In this document: positions 22,401-35,318 of the stretch, in pieces | Position numbering within the stretch: the first letter of the stretch is position 1 | Layout of the letters: the number at the start of each line of letters is the position of its first letter | Origin: Temnothorax longispinosus | Taxonomy: Eukaryota; Arthropoda; Insecta; Hymenoptera; Formicidae | Length of the DNA stretch: 64,000 bases | Reading direction: 5' to 3' | Assembly (NCBI RefSeq): GCF_030848805.1 | Contig: NC_092366.1 | Location: 20,026,181 to 20,090,180 of the forward strand | Program-made: the position numbers and the translations under genes | The notes under the pieces: model-generated | Database searches by the model: none | Told to the model about the DNA's origin: nothing | What the model saw: the letters and a program-made list of their open reading frames with translations, nothing else

Positions 22401-25400
22401 CTCCCTCGACGAGAAACAGTTTCTTAATTTGTTAATAAATTCTCGTCGGCATAAAGTCGATTTTAAATTCATTACTCCGCTATTTTATTGGGAAGCAGAC
22501 TGCGACGTTCGAGAGGACGAATTTAAACTTGAATTTCATTACACAATTTAAGATACAGCGTATATAAAAATAAAACAGATTTATCCCAATGTTCCAAATA
22601 TTACTGTCTCTTCTTGCTAATTAGAGAAAGATCAGATCTAAATGCTATTTGTAACAGATACACTTTTTCCACGCAATGTAGTCATGATAATATAATATAA
22701 ATTAACATTAATTAAATGTCGTTTTATCATCAGATTAGGACAAGTGTCGTTAAACCTGCTGAGTAAGATTTTTGCGTGACATTGTACCTGAACGGAGCGT
22801 GTCTTCTCGCTCGCACGATTTGCCATGTGGATCAAGTGCCTCGCGCTCGTAAAATACCGAGGGTTAGCGCCTTCAAAGTCAAGCCGAGAGAGAAGCGGAT
22901 TCGCCGCGGTGTACGATAACGCGTCTCGCCCCCGAAAAAACCGGCTCGCCGGCACGCCGAAATGGAAATGAAACGGAAGAGCAAATCGCACGGAAGTTCG
23001 TACAGGCGAGAGGAAAAACGGGGGGGGAGGGGAAGAGAGGATTAAGAGACGCGTGCGAGTGCGGCGTGAGAAGTATGCGCGCGGAAGAGCGACGAGGCCC
23101 CGACGAGACGAGGAGGCTCGGAAGAGCGAGCTCGAAGCGCGAACAAAAGGGGCACGGACGCGCGCCGGGGGCCAATTACCGAGCCGAGGCCGGGTGCACG
23201 GGGGGAAAAAAAAAGAAAGAAAGGAAAAAAAAAAGAGGAGAGGAAAAACGAGAGGAGGACCGCGATGCTGCGTGAAATTTCAGCCGCGCTTGGAGAAAGC
23301 GGCTGAAATTTACGCGCCGCACCACACGCGGATCCGCAACGCGGGTCCGTCGACACGAGGAGGAGGAGTAGGCGGCCGACGTTGTACGTAGCCGGAGATC
23401 CATTGCTCCAGTTTTAACCCCTTCAGTCGGGCACACGGCGGCGAGATCGATGAGGGCTGGTTATACAGCCCGCGCATAATACGCGCGTTTGTCAGCTGTA
23501 CGGGGGTCGGCCGAATGCCTCGCGTATATATAAGCTGCCCGAATGAGTCATCCGTTTGCCGAGCCTCTCGTTCCCTCGATTGTGATCGATATCTTCTGCT
23601 TTTTTCCCTTCACCCCTTCCCAATTTTTGTTGATTATTGACTCTCGACATCTACGCGCGAGCGAGAATAACGTAGCAAAAAAATCTGTTGCGTGATCTTT
23701 TTGAGATCATTTAACTTTTGCGAGGGAAGAAAATATGAAATCGGCGCTATTTTCACAGCTCTTGTTCTCGTTACTCAGCCGAGCAATTTTCAATTTTTAA
23801 TCCGCAATCCGTCGACAACGAAAAGTATAGTCGCAGGGCGGGGTTTTACACCGAACGTTGCCCCGCGCAAAGCACGCCCTCATTCCGGCAGATTTGCGTC
23901 TCTATTACATCACGTTTATTATTTATCCGTTACACGTTTGATTCCAATATGATAACGATAATAGCGAAGGCGGGGTCGCGGGGGCACTGAACGCCCATTG
24001 CCCTCGATATAAAATGCGCCGGCATCCCTATTACGTCATGTTGTTATTTATTGGAAATTCTCACGTTTTTCGAGAGAACGGCAGAATCGATCAATTCCGG
24101 TTGGTAATGACGACAGGGGACGAGAGAATTCCGCAATATCTCTTCTCGATATAATATATATACGGAGCATCTCCCTGCTATATCGTATATTTGTGGGAAT
24201 TTCTTACTGCCCTTACTGAAATTTTTACGGCATGTGCAATTACCTGTTATTTCAATATTATATTTGTTTATTATTAAGTGGAATTTTCTTAACTTTTTCC
24301 GCAATATCTATTATACTCTTCGCGATATAATACACGGGGGTATCCCCGCTATATCGTATATTTGTAGGAATTTCTTACTGCCCTTACTGAAATTTTTATG
24401 GCGTGTGCAATTACCTGTTATTTCAATATTATATTTGTTTATTATTAAGTGGAATTTTCTTAACTTTTTCCGCAATATCTATTATACTCTTCGCGATATA
24501 ATACACGGGGGTATCCCCGCTATATCGTATATTTGTGGGAATTTCTTACTGCCCTTACTGAAATTTTTACGGCATGTGCAATTACCTATTATTTCAATAT
24601 TATATTTGTTTATTATTATTAAGTGGAATTTTCTTAACTTTTTCCGCAATATCTACTCTTCGCGATATAATACACGGGGGCATCCCTGTTATATCGTATT
24701 TATGGAAATTTCTTACAATTCTTATTCAAATTTTGTATGGCATTCTCAAAGCGCAATTACGTGTTATTTCAATATTATTGATTTATTATTATTGAGTGGA
24801 ATCTTTTCTATTATTCTTTTATTAATAACGAAGATCCTCTAACAAAGCTTAAAATAATCAAAGATCTTATCGCGATCTCCGATAATTTCCGAAGAGGGAG
24901 TTTAGTTGGTCCCACCCTACGCGTAATCTATTGAAATCTTTTACGAGGGAGCACCCTCCGGCATCTCCGTTCTCGGTACAACCGAAACAGCGTTACATCT
25001 CGATACGTACAATCTTCGTCGTCGATTCCGATTCATGAGAACGATAACGAGAAGAGCGAATCCACGGGGCGGGGTCGTCTGAAACACTCGCTCGCGTTCG
25101 TCGCCTCGGCGCTCGCTCGCGCGCGCACACGCGGAGGAGCCGAAAGAAGTGGACGAAGGGTGGCTAGTCGGATCGGTGCAGGCGCAAGGGAGGAGCGCGC
25201 GAGCGGAGGACGATGAACTCGCGCGCGGCGCGGCGCGGCGCGGCGGCAGGCAGCTTCCGTCGCCTGGCAACGTCCCCACTTGGCCTCCCCCCTCCGCCGG
25301 GCGCAGCGTCAACACATTGGCACACACACATGCGTGCATACACACACGTGCCGCACACATACACACAATTTACCCATGTGCACGCTCGCCGCATCGTACG

Positions 25401-25473
25401 CGCGCGCACGTGTGCATATACATGCCTAACATGCCTCATATATACATTACACCGCGTACTCGTATGGATGATT

Positions 25474-25507
<34 letters not shown>

Positions 25508-28500
25508 TTCGCTCTTTCTTGTCCGCGTCATCGTAGTCACCCTCGTTGATCGCAGTCGTGGCCGCCGTCGTCGTTTGCGCTGATATTGATCGCGCCGTGG
25601 ATGGTGCCGTGAACCGCCGCCGACGCCGACGCCGCCGCGGCCGACGTCGCCGACGCCGTTTGCGCGCGGCGACGTAAGGGCACACGCACGCATCGCGCCG
25701 AAAAACCAGTCTCGATCGCGAAACGGGGCAACAGTTCTCCCGATGAGGGGGAGACGAAGGAGAAAGACAGAGAAAGAGACAGTAGGAGAGACGGGAACGC
25801 GGACCTGTCTCTGTATTGGGGCACAGATGCGTCCCAGGGTCAAAGTTCGGGATGTTATCGATTAGACTGGACCGTTTACGTTAGGTCCAGGTAGAACGAG
25901 GGCGGCCGAACTGGCGTATTTATCGATCGCCTTTTGATTATATTCTATTTAGAGCAGAGGCCACGGCTCCCTTTAAGCTTTCTCGGTAAATGCGGAGCAT
26001 GAAAGTGTGATATTAGAGATCCGGGCGAATCGCGAGCGGATTCCATTTTGAAGACAGACGATCAATCAGATTATACGCGAGATACAATTTTTCAACACGC
26101 GTCATTTTTACTCGTCTCACAGCAAACATAAAAAACCTGCGCGAGATGCGCATTTAAGGAACACACGGTCTATTGCTATGTAAAGCAAATTGCACAAAGA
26201 ACAAATCTTATTGATCACAACATAATCTAAGCAATTATGGTTTTAAGAAGAAAAAACGATGTATAAATATACATTTGTAATTTCAATAATACATATTCAT
26301 ATAATATATTTCTTTTATAATCTTAAGTCATCAAAACTCCACGATCCTTTTTAATATCCTTTAATGAGAATTTCGGGAAGAGCATCGTAAAGAGAAATTT
26401 CCACATTTGAGATCTCCGAATACGCCCGAGAGAAGCTGCGAATCAGCTTGGTCCGCGCCACGCGACAACGCGCCGCATCGCGCGCAATCTCTGCATACGT
26501 CCGATCCCTCATTCATCCTAATGGACCAGAAGCGTACTGTTTCCACGCCGTTACGTCGTTCGACGCGACGTTCCAACGCGACGGATTGTCGCCCGGAAGA
26601 TTTGCATGTGTATACGCCACGAACGTGCGTCGCGTGGCACAGTATAATTGGCTGCTTATCGCCTGTATGCCCATACAGCGCGCGGGCACACGCGCAAAAT
26701 ACGCGATTTCGCGCGAGACACGCGCGATGCATCGATTCGCATCGCGCTGCCACGCGAGAACGCCAACCAACCCATCGGCGTGGTTTCGACATCGAATTCT
26801 TGGCCTCCTCCTCGCGAGGCGCGCGAAAGAAAATTCCTCTCGTCTCTTCTTCCTTTCGTCGCGTCGCGCACGCCGCGCACCCGTCCACTCGACTCCAATT
26901 CTTTTGTCGTTAACTTTAAAGAGTTAAACTAAACTCGACGATTGGCTCGTCGAACGGGCGATATATCGACGGCAAAAGGAAGAAACGAAAGGAAGTCGCG
27001 ACCAGATCGAATTTAACAATTGACGGGAAATTGATTGCCAATTTTGGGAAAACACGTTACGTTTCGATACGGCGATCGTGACGAGAGAGAAAAGTCCCGT
27101 CCCGTGATTTCGTTTAAAAATCGTTCGCATTCGTCAAAAGTGTGACGTTTCTAAGTTATTATAGTAATAAAGGGATTTAACACGTTCGCCGTTCGTGCAT
27201 CGCGAGCGACATGTAACGCCGCGCGCGGTATGTCGCGCGTGACGCACGAACGTCGAAATGTGTTGAGGCACTTTTAACTGACGGCGCTGGAGATAAAAAA
27301 GAATGAGAGACGAGTTAAACACGCATATAGTATCGCTCGGCGTGTCGTAGTATCGCGTCGCTTGGATCAAGTAGATTGCTAGCTCAGCTAACTTTACCAG
27401 ATAATCCCTCTTGGCTTCATCTCGCCCACTGTGTATTCAAAGCGTTAGACAGCGAACGTAAATTAGCCTCGCGCGAGCGCTCGTATGAAAAATTCCTTCC
27501 TTCTTACGACGAATTATCTGTTCTTATAAACGGACGTCTTAAAAATAACATCCGTCTTTCTTTTGTATCTTTTTTAAGTCTATTTAGTCTATGCTAGATA
27601 AGCAACCCTTTCCAGCGACAAATAACGATGTCCGGCGTTGCGCATATTTCAAGTTAATCGTATATTTGAAGTCAATCGAATTAATAATTAAAATAACATG
27701 TATCTTTAATTAGAAATAAAAATAATATATTCTTATCGAGCAAAAATCGGAAACTTTTTATCGCAGCTTTTTCGGACTTTTTTTTTGTCTCTTAAAAATC
27801 GTAAAAATAGGCGAATTAATTGTCCGATAATACGATATGCGGCAACGTTGGATGCAAATTGGTAAATTGCAAAATGGTAAATTGTGGGATCGAAATAGGA
27901 AAGATCGAATATCTCAATCGGACGCCGAACGGTCGCGCGCGCGTGCGATCAATAGCCGCCGCGACGAATGCGAAGTTGCACTCTTGTTTCAGTAATCAGT
28001 CAAATTGGGAGAAACGCCACGCCTTGCATTCACGGACGGTGAATTATCTCGACATTTAACCCGTTGTTTCCTCGAGCGTGACACCGTAAAGTCGCACAAT
28101 GGGGCCCGTTCACGTCGCGTAAACTATCTTACGAAACACGATAACCGACGTCGATATCCTTCCGTGCAACAAATAGCTCCGGGTAACTCGTCCGAGGCCG
28201 AGGAGAACTTCTCAACGCTGCACTGTCCAGTTTCGAAAACGGAATTGTGGTATAACAGAAAGAAATTTATGTTGTTTTTCCATTTTTTTGCGAAGCAAAT
28301 GGTATAACTGTATAATTTTTAAACACGCGAGTAAAGAAATAATCTATCAATAAACTACAGATTAGCGATGTGTGATCAATTATAAAACAGTTAAGTCTTT
28401 TCAAAAAGATTTCGATATTAAAATTTCAAACAATATATCTGTTTCTAAATAATTCCAAGTGTATTGATTCTCTTTTTATATCAATTTTAAAAAAAGGATC

Positions 28501-31500
28501 TAATCTTGCTGCTATTTAAAAATCACAAATAATTATCTTCAGTTAATCGTGATGCAATTAAACTCGTATGCCACAAATGCACATCTTATCACGTCTTCGC
28601 ATATAATCCGAAAGATTCCTATATATATTTCAGATAACTTTGCAGATATATTTACTGTACAACATTCGTGTCGCGCCTTTCGCGATGACATTTTTCCGTC
28701 ATTTAATTAAATCGTAGGCAGATAAGAATTCTAAAGAGTTCGACTACTCCGCGCAACAATCTACGAAGTGATATGCAAATCGATTTATTGCACCATCGAT
28801 TTATTGCCTCTTCATTATGACACGGTTGTCGGCGTCGTTACGAGTAATTGCGATTGCGGCACCGCGGTGGTATATCATCAATAAAACGAACCGAGCGAAG
28901 GTAGAGATAAAGAGACAGAGACAAAGAGAGAGAGAGAGAAAAAAAAAGTTTGTTTTGCGTGAGGGAGGAAAAAAGGGGAACCGCGAGAAAAACGCGAGAC
29001 AGAGAACATTCGGGGGACGTGCGGCAGATTGGCGAGCATCGTCTATTTTTCTATGGAGTGCAATGAACCCCCGCGTCCGCCACGCCATGCCATCCCGCCG
29101 GGCCCGCCGCGGACGGAATGAATTTCTCGCGGTCGAGGAATGTCAAGCGGAGAGACCGCGGGAGAGAGGGAGAGAAAGATGAAAGAGAAACGGACCGCGA
29201 AGAGTCGAAGTAAGTTTCCCCTTCTCCCCCTCCCCCTTTCTGCCCTTTGCGCCGCGGCGTCGATAAGATAAGCCGTAATGAGGTTCAATTGGAAGATTAA
29301 TTAATTAAAACCCACGGCGAAGGAGTTAAATTGGACGATATTGCGGACGGTATGTAGGCACGCCGCGCTGCTGCTGTTGCTGCTGCCGCTGCTGTTACTG
29401 GACCGGCGAACGACCGGCGACGACGGGAGCGAGAACGCGTACCCCGGGCGTGGATACGAGAGATGGGCGGCCGCGCGCGCGAGAGATGGAGGCGAGGAGA
29501 GAGAAAAAGAGAGACGAGGGCGCGCGCGAGGGATTTACAGCTGCCGGGATACGGAGACCCGTAATTATGTTGCGGCCGGCCTCGCCGGCGCGCGTTGACG
29601 AACGCGAGGCGTTTTCTCGGCAGCGTCAAGTCCCGCGACTCCGGAACGTTTCGTTACACGACACTTCCTCGGCTTCTACTTCGATGCTCCGAACACGTTT
29701 AACGCTTTATATTCTCGTGACTCTGACGTTGGCCAGGTATACACTCCGCAGCGCAGAACGGAGTTTGTTGAACGGTATTAATTAATCTAAATTTTCTGAC
29801 AGATCGCGTGAACGCGCGATATTTTCCTCGCTGGCGTCAATTTACGATTGAAAAAATATTATACTCGTTTGTAGAAGGAAATATTGCTGGTATCATAATA
29901 ATCCCATGTGTCCATTTATAAAAATTATTTCCAGATACATTTTAAATCAGATTTTTATTAAACCTCGATATAATTACACTCCTCTATTATTTTCAAATTT
30001 AAACAGAATTTATTTTAAAGGTATGATTTTTGCAAATTAACGTGATACCGTTTATAAAATTTCATTATTTTCGATCGTAAGTTTACTTTGTGTTAAATTT
30101 AAAAAAAAAGTGGAATTAACGAAGAAATTTATAGCGCGTAAAAAATTTGCGAGTTAATCGAATCCTAGCCAAAGACTCGAGCTATAAATTCTTGCTGTCG
30201 GAATTACCGGAGGAAGTGTCTAATCGTACTCTCAATAAGGTTATACGATTCTTAGAAGATTAATAAATTATATCACCGAGGCTCGTTTAACGCCTCCGTA
30301 AGAATCTTCGTCGATATTTTTTTTCTTAGAACACGGGACCGCAATACCGCGTCGTGACAAGTCGTATAAAATAATTACGACGGACGAAGGAGCGTGTCTC
30401 TCGGAAAATAGCGGACGCGCGCGCGCGGCGATTCCGCTTCGTATAACGAGAAGAGGAAGACAATCGCATTTCCAGAGCGGGCAATCTAGTACTACCGACT
30501 AATGGAATGTAATAGAACGCTTGCCAGTCACCGCGCCTTGCCCTCTCGCCGTCCTTTCCGTCGCGTCTTCTCCCCTTTCTGCCCTCCTGCCCGGTTTCGC
30601 TCGCCTCTCCTCGCGCCTCCGACGCATCCGCAGACTTTTCTCTTTGTTCGCGCGCTTTGTTCTTGTTTGCGAGAGATACGCGCGCGCGCGCGCGCGATCG
30701 CGGTGGCTCCAAAAAGAGAGAGGAAGAAAGAGAGAGTGAGGTCTCTCGTCTCGCTATTTTAAGAGACGCGCTCCCGCCCCCGCATTTATTTCCGCCGCAT
30801 TTTATTTCTATATATGCCACCGTGCAGTTACTTGAAATTAGACAGCTGGCGCGCCCGTAAAAAAATCCCGCGGCGCAGGCGGATCAACGAAGCGCGCCGC
30901 GCGCCGCGTCTCGTGTCTAAGGTTGTCACGTCTCGCGACAACGATAATTAAAATGTGCTGATGTTATGACTAGCTACTCTGACAACTTTAGCCACTTTGC
31001 GATCCTTAGTTGTGGAAATAATCTCCATGCCGCTGCTTTTTCAAGAAAAAGCAAGGGAAAGGAAAGGAGAAAGAAAAGAATCTTGCGTTTTATTTGGAAG
31101 TACTAATGCCCGTTACGGGCATAAGAGTGCATTTAATATTTATAAAATCTAAAAACACGCTTTAATTCTGGAATATATTTAATTTTTTGGCTCTTTTTCA
31201 AATCAATTTTTCCGTTCTATTTCTGTCATCGTATACTTTATTGTGATTCATTGACAATGGAACTGTGAAAGGATTCAAATTTGATAAAAATGAGCGGTTA
31301 TGAATGGGGAAATATTGAAATATGAATAACGTAAATAACTATCGAATGTCATAAACTGAAACTGAAAATAAAAATTGAAAAGCACGAATCAGCGACGAAT
31401 GACAGCTATACCACTCGAAAATGCTGCGCTCGAATTTTTGACATATCTTGTAACGTATATCTCATCACTCACGGCTGCAATTTAATTAGCTTGCATCTGG

Positions 31501-34500
31501 ACTTCGAAGAATGAAATGCAAGCAGGCGAGAAAGGCGAAATTTAATACGCGGCAGAAAAAAATCTTTTCTTCATATCTTAATTTGTATCACCGGCAAATA
31601 TTCGTATGCATCAACGAATATACCTTCTTGCTACGTAATTAATATTAAACTCTGATATTAAACCGTTAAAATAGTTCCGTTTTTACTAAATCAGACTTTA
31701 CAGGCAAGTCTTTTCACAAGTTTGAAATTTACGTCTCACTTGAAAGTTGAAAGAAACTTGGAGAGAAACTTAGGGAGGGACCGCGTAGACAAGAGCGAAA
31801 GAGGAGGCAACTCAGCTAATAAGAATTATATTTAGAAACGTTCGTTACTGCAATGCGAGTTACGTGCCATATTGCTCGAAGGTCTCGATCGTGACTGACG
31901 CTTACTCATAACAATAACAACGCCAAACGTGAAAGAAAATTCAAATATATACTTATTGCAAAAAAGAAGGACTCTCGTATACTGCATTTTTTTAAATATT
32001 ACAGAAAGAAAGATTCAAATATCTTCGGAGATCAGAAAAGTGTAATGTTGCAGAGCACATTGTACAAAATAAAAATTGTCTGCTGTATAATTTTTACTTT
32101 TTTGCTCCACTGAATCGCGTGATACAAGTAACAGACACGAACTAAGCACATCGTATTTCACGCGCAGTTAGTACGTCCCAGGAACAATGTGCACATTGTT
32201 CGTAACGCGTATGCACAAACTCTGTGCACATAATTTGCATGAACCATCGCTTGCAAATCTTTACTGCGTCTCTAGAATCATGCAAGTTTAGAACAATGGC
32301 AATAGGGAAGATAAACACGCGGTAATAGGCGCATAATAGAATCCGGATTATCGGAACAGAATTTTCAAGTCACCGGTTAATTCACCGGTACGCCATATCG
32401 TGTGGTATAAAGTAACACGGGTTTCCGATTTCTATCCTCGTATTTCATGCACATGTTCGATAAAACGAGAATAGTTCGGCGAGAGCTGGAGGATACGACG
32501 CAGCGTTGATGTTCTATATATATATAAATAGTCACGTGGAAAGAATGCAATATTGAAGAATTTGCCGACCCAACGTTATATTTCGAGCAAGGTCCATGGA
32601 AAATCAATTGCTTCCAGTTAGACCTTTCTTTAGGAATTCTCTGAAATTCTGCGAGGCCACACTTTATTACCGTGATATCGTTTTCGGCACGAACACGTGC
32701 GCATGCCTTGAATTCGAGAGTCTCTCAAAAGGGGATCCCCCGTGGAGCCTCGAGACCACCCAGGGAACGGCTTTATCACGAGTTTGCTTTATCGGAAACG
32801 ATCCCGAAGGGAGAACGTTCCGAGAGAGAGAGAGAGCTCCGTCCTCGCTCCGGTTTGCGATATGAATAATAAAATCGCGGCGAAAAACGCGGGAACAATA
32901 TACCCGCGTTTTACCTTCAGAAAACGGATTTACGACTGATTGTAAACCGCACGACGCATTTTCCTCGACGACAAAGACGAACGTTACCGCAGACACGTTA
33001 CCGAGAAGCGGTTCGTAACGCTCGTTGGCAACGATGATGCGCCGCCAGGTGCGCGGACTTTCGTGCGTATGAAATGTCGGGCGATTCGGGCTCACCTGTA
33101 CCGCAGGTAATATCGCGTAACGGGATCGATAATATCGAAGAACGCTATCGCATTACATGCGGGGATTGCGGATAACATCCGCGTAATGATGTTTTATATG
33201 TTATAACGAATATTGCGTATTTATTTGAGAAAAGCGCGACGCGAAGAAGACGCGGCGAGTGTCTTGTATGTCGAAAAGGACGCAATCGAAGTTGCGTCGT
33301 TCGTGGCGTTCAACGGCACGAAACCCGAGGAATTATGCTATCGCATGCGTGAATCGATCTGGTGTAACAGATGACATAAACACGATATTTGCCGATAAGG
33401 CAAGATAAAATCGGTAATTATTGACACATTCCACTCTTGAACATTCCTGGGCACGTCTATTTTTTTAATAACGCAATCTCTCGAGACTGCGTAAATATTC
33501 CTAGATTTAGCATAATATCAGGGTTACAGTTAATTGTATGTTAGACAATTTTATCTCGCTTCTATAAATATAGAAACAGAATTTTAAAAATGATAAATCC
33601 TCGGCACGCGCGTAGATATAAAAAAACATTTGAAATTAATGGAAATCATGAACTAATCTTGGAATCAAACTTGGGCAAAAATTCAAAGTATTTTAAGTAA
33701 TGTTAATAATTAATATAAACATATTATTAATATTAGATACATAATTACACATTATTAATATTAGCATCTATAATATTAGATGAAATTATATGAAACAATG
33801 AGTGAGAGAATGACGGATAAATTTCGGAGTAATTCACGTAAGAGAAAGTCGCAAACGCGATTGAATCTTTGTGTCGCTAAATCGGATTCTTTTCCAGAAG
33901 AAAGGATGATGATCTCGTTGTCGCAACGAAGTTCTCGAATTATCTAAACCGACATTCCGAGCGGGACTCCAATGCGTATGACCGTGTTGCAATAGTTCTC
34001 GCGTCAGAGTAACTATAAGACTGAATTCCAGGATATACCATTCCGGTGAGTCACTCTTCATGAATAATTGCGCCGGGTGACCGATCATGCTGGACGATAA
34101 AAACACGCGGCGCGTCCGCGTCGCGCTTAATCAGAATACTCTGGAATCGGCTTAATTTACGACCGGCATTATTTGCTATGCATCACGACGACGCCTCATT
34201 ACCGATCGCGACTGATTAGCCGCGTGACTTGGCGGCGGAATGCCGAGAATTTATCATCGAAAGGAATTTCAGCAACTGGCGCCAATTTATCATCGATCGC
34301 CCGATCGATCGCGAACGGCGAGCAAATCGCGGGCTGGGAGTAAAAAACAGTCGTGGAGACGCGAGGATGAGCGCTCAATTTGATTTCTCAATTGAGAGAG
34401 ATCGAAAGCACTAAGCTGGAATTTTTATCGGTCCGACTTGCATTTATTGCGTTGCGACGCGACATATTCTGCGTTGTAATTTTTTTATCACGTGAAAAGA

Positions 34501-35284
34501 TATTTTCCTCGTTATTAAAAGCAAAACGGTGCGCGGCCTTTATGCAAATGTATTTTATTTACATATATTTACACCGTTTCCATTTGCTTCTCTTATTCGC
34601 GACTGACCGGGTAGAAAATATAATTATTATATCATAAATATTATACGCGTGAATATTTTTGAATATTTAGCATATTTTTGCAATCCCTCACTTATTCCGC
34701 AAATATCTTCTCCGATTTTATTTATATTCAAATATATCATGTGTGTATATAGTGTACGCGTATATCACAGCAAAATATTTACTGATCTTGTGAATCGAGC
34801 GACGCCACAGTATCTTGACATTTAACATTTAGTCGCGTCTCGTAAACGAGAAAGATCATTTTTTAAAGATTATCTAGTTTGAAGATTTATTTAACGCAGT
34901 TCACAAGTGCGCTGTATCGACAAGTGCCTTCTATGCAAATACCTTCACGGGAGGAAAACAAAGATTCCTTAAGAATTAATCGGATCGGCGAAGAACGCAA
35001 ATCATCCGGTCGGCATGCATAGCGCACGGCTCTGCACCGGGAGGAAAGAGGAAACGAGGGAGGAGCAAGGCGCGAGAAGTAATTCCGCATCAGTCGCGCG
35101 TGCACGCGAGATTGTTTTCTACCACGGCATCGGCAGCTCGTCAATATGTATCGCATTATTCCCGCACGCCGGTACGTCCGAGGGCTGTCCGTCTTGCGAC
35201 ATACGTGGCGGCGGCGACTCGCGCGCATCGCTATATAAAGTGAGTGGTGTGCCTGGCGCACCGCATATACGCTCCTCTTTATCG

Positions 35285-35318
<34 letters not shown>

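Noticed and set aside
23701..23715. bantam miRNA-like word TGAGATCATTT
   Set aside because: Only the first dozen bases match and there is no hairpin partner nearby.
24234..24842. 202-codon hydrophobic repeat protein
   Set aside because: It follows from a tandem DNA repeat with a unit divisible by three. No start context, conservation or exon signals support it.
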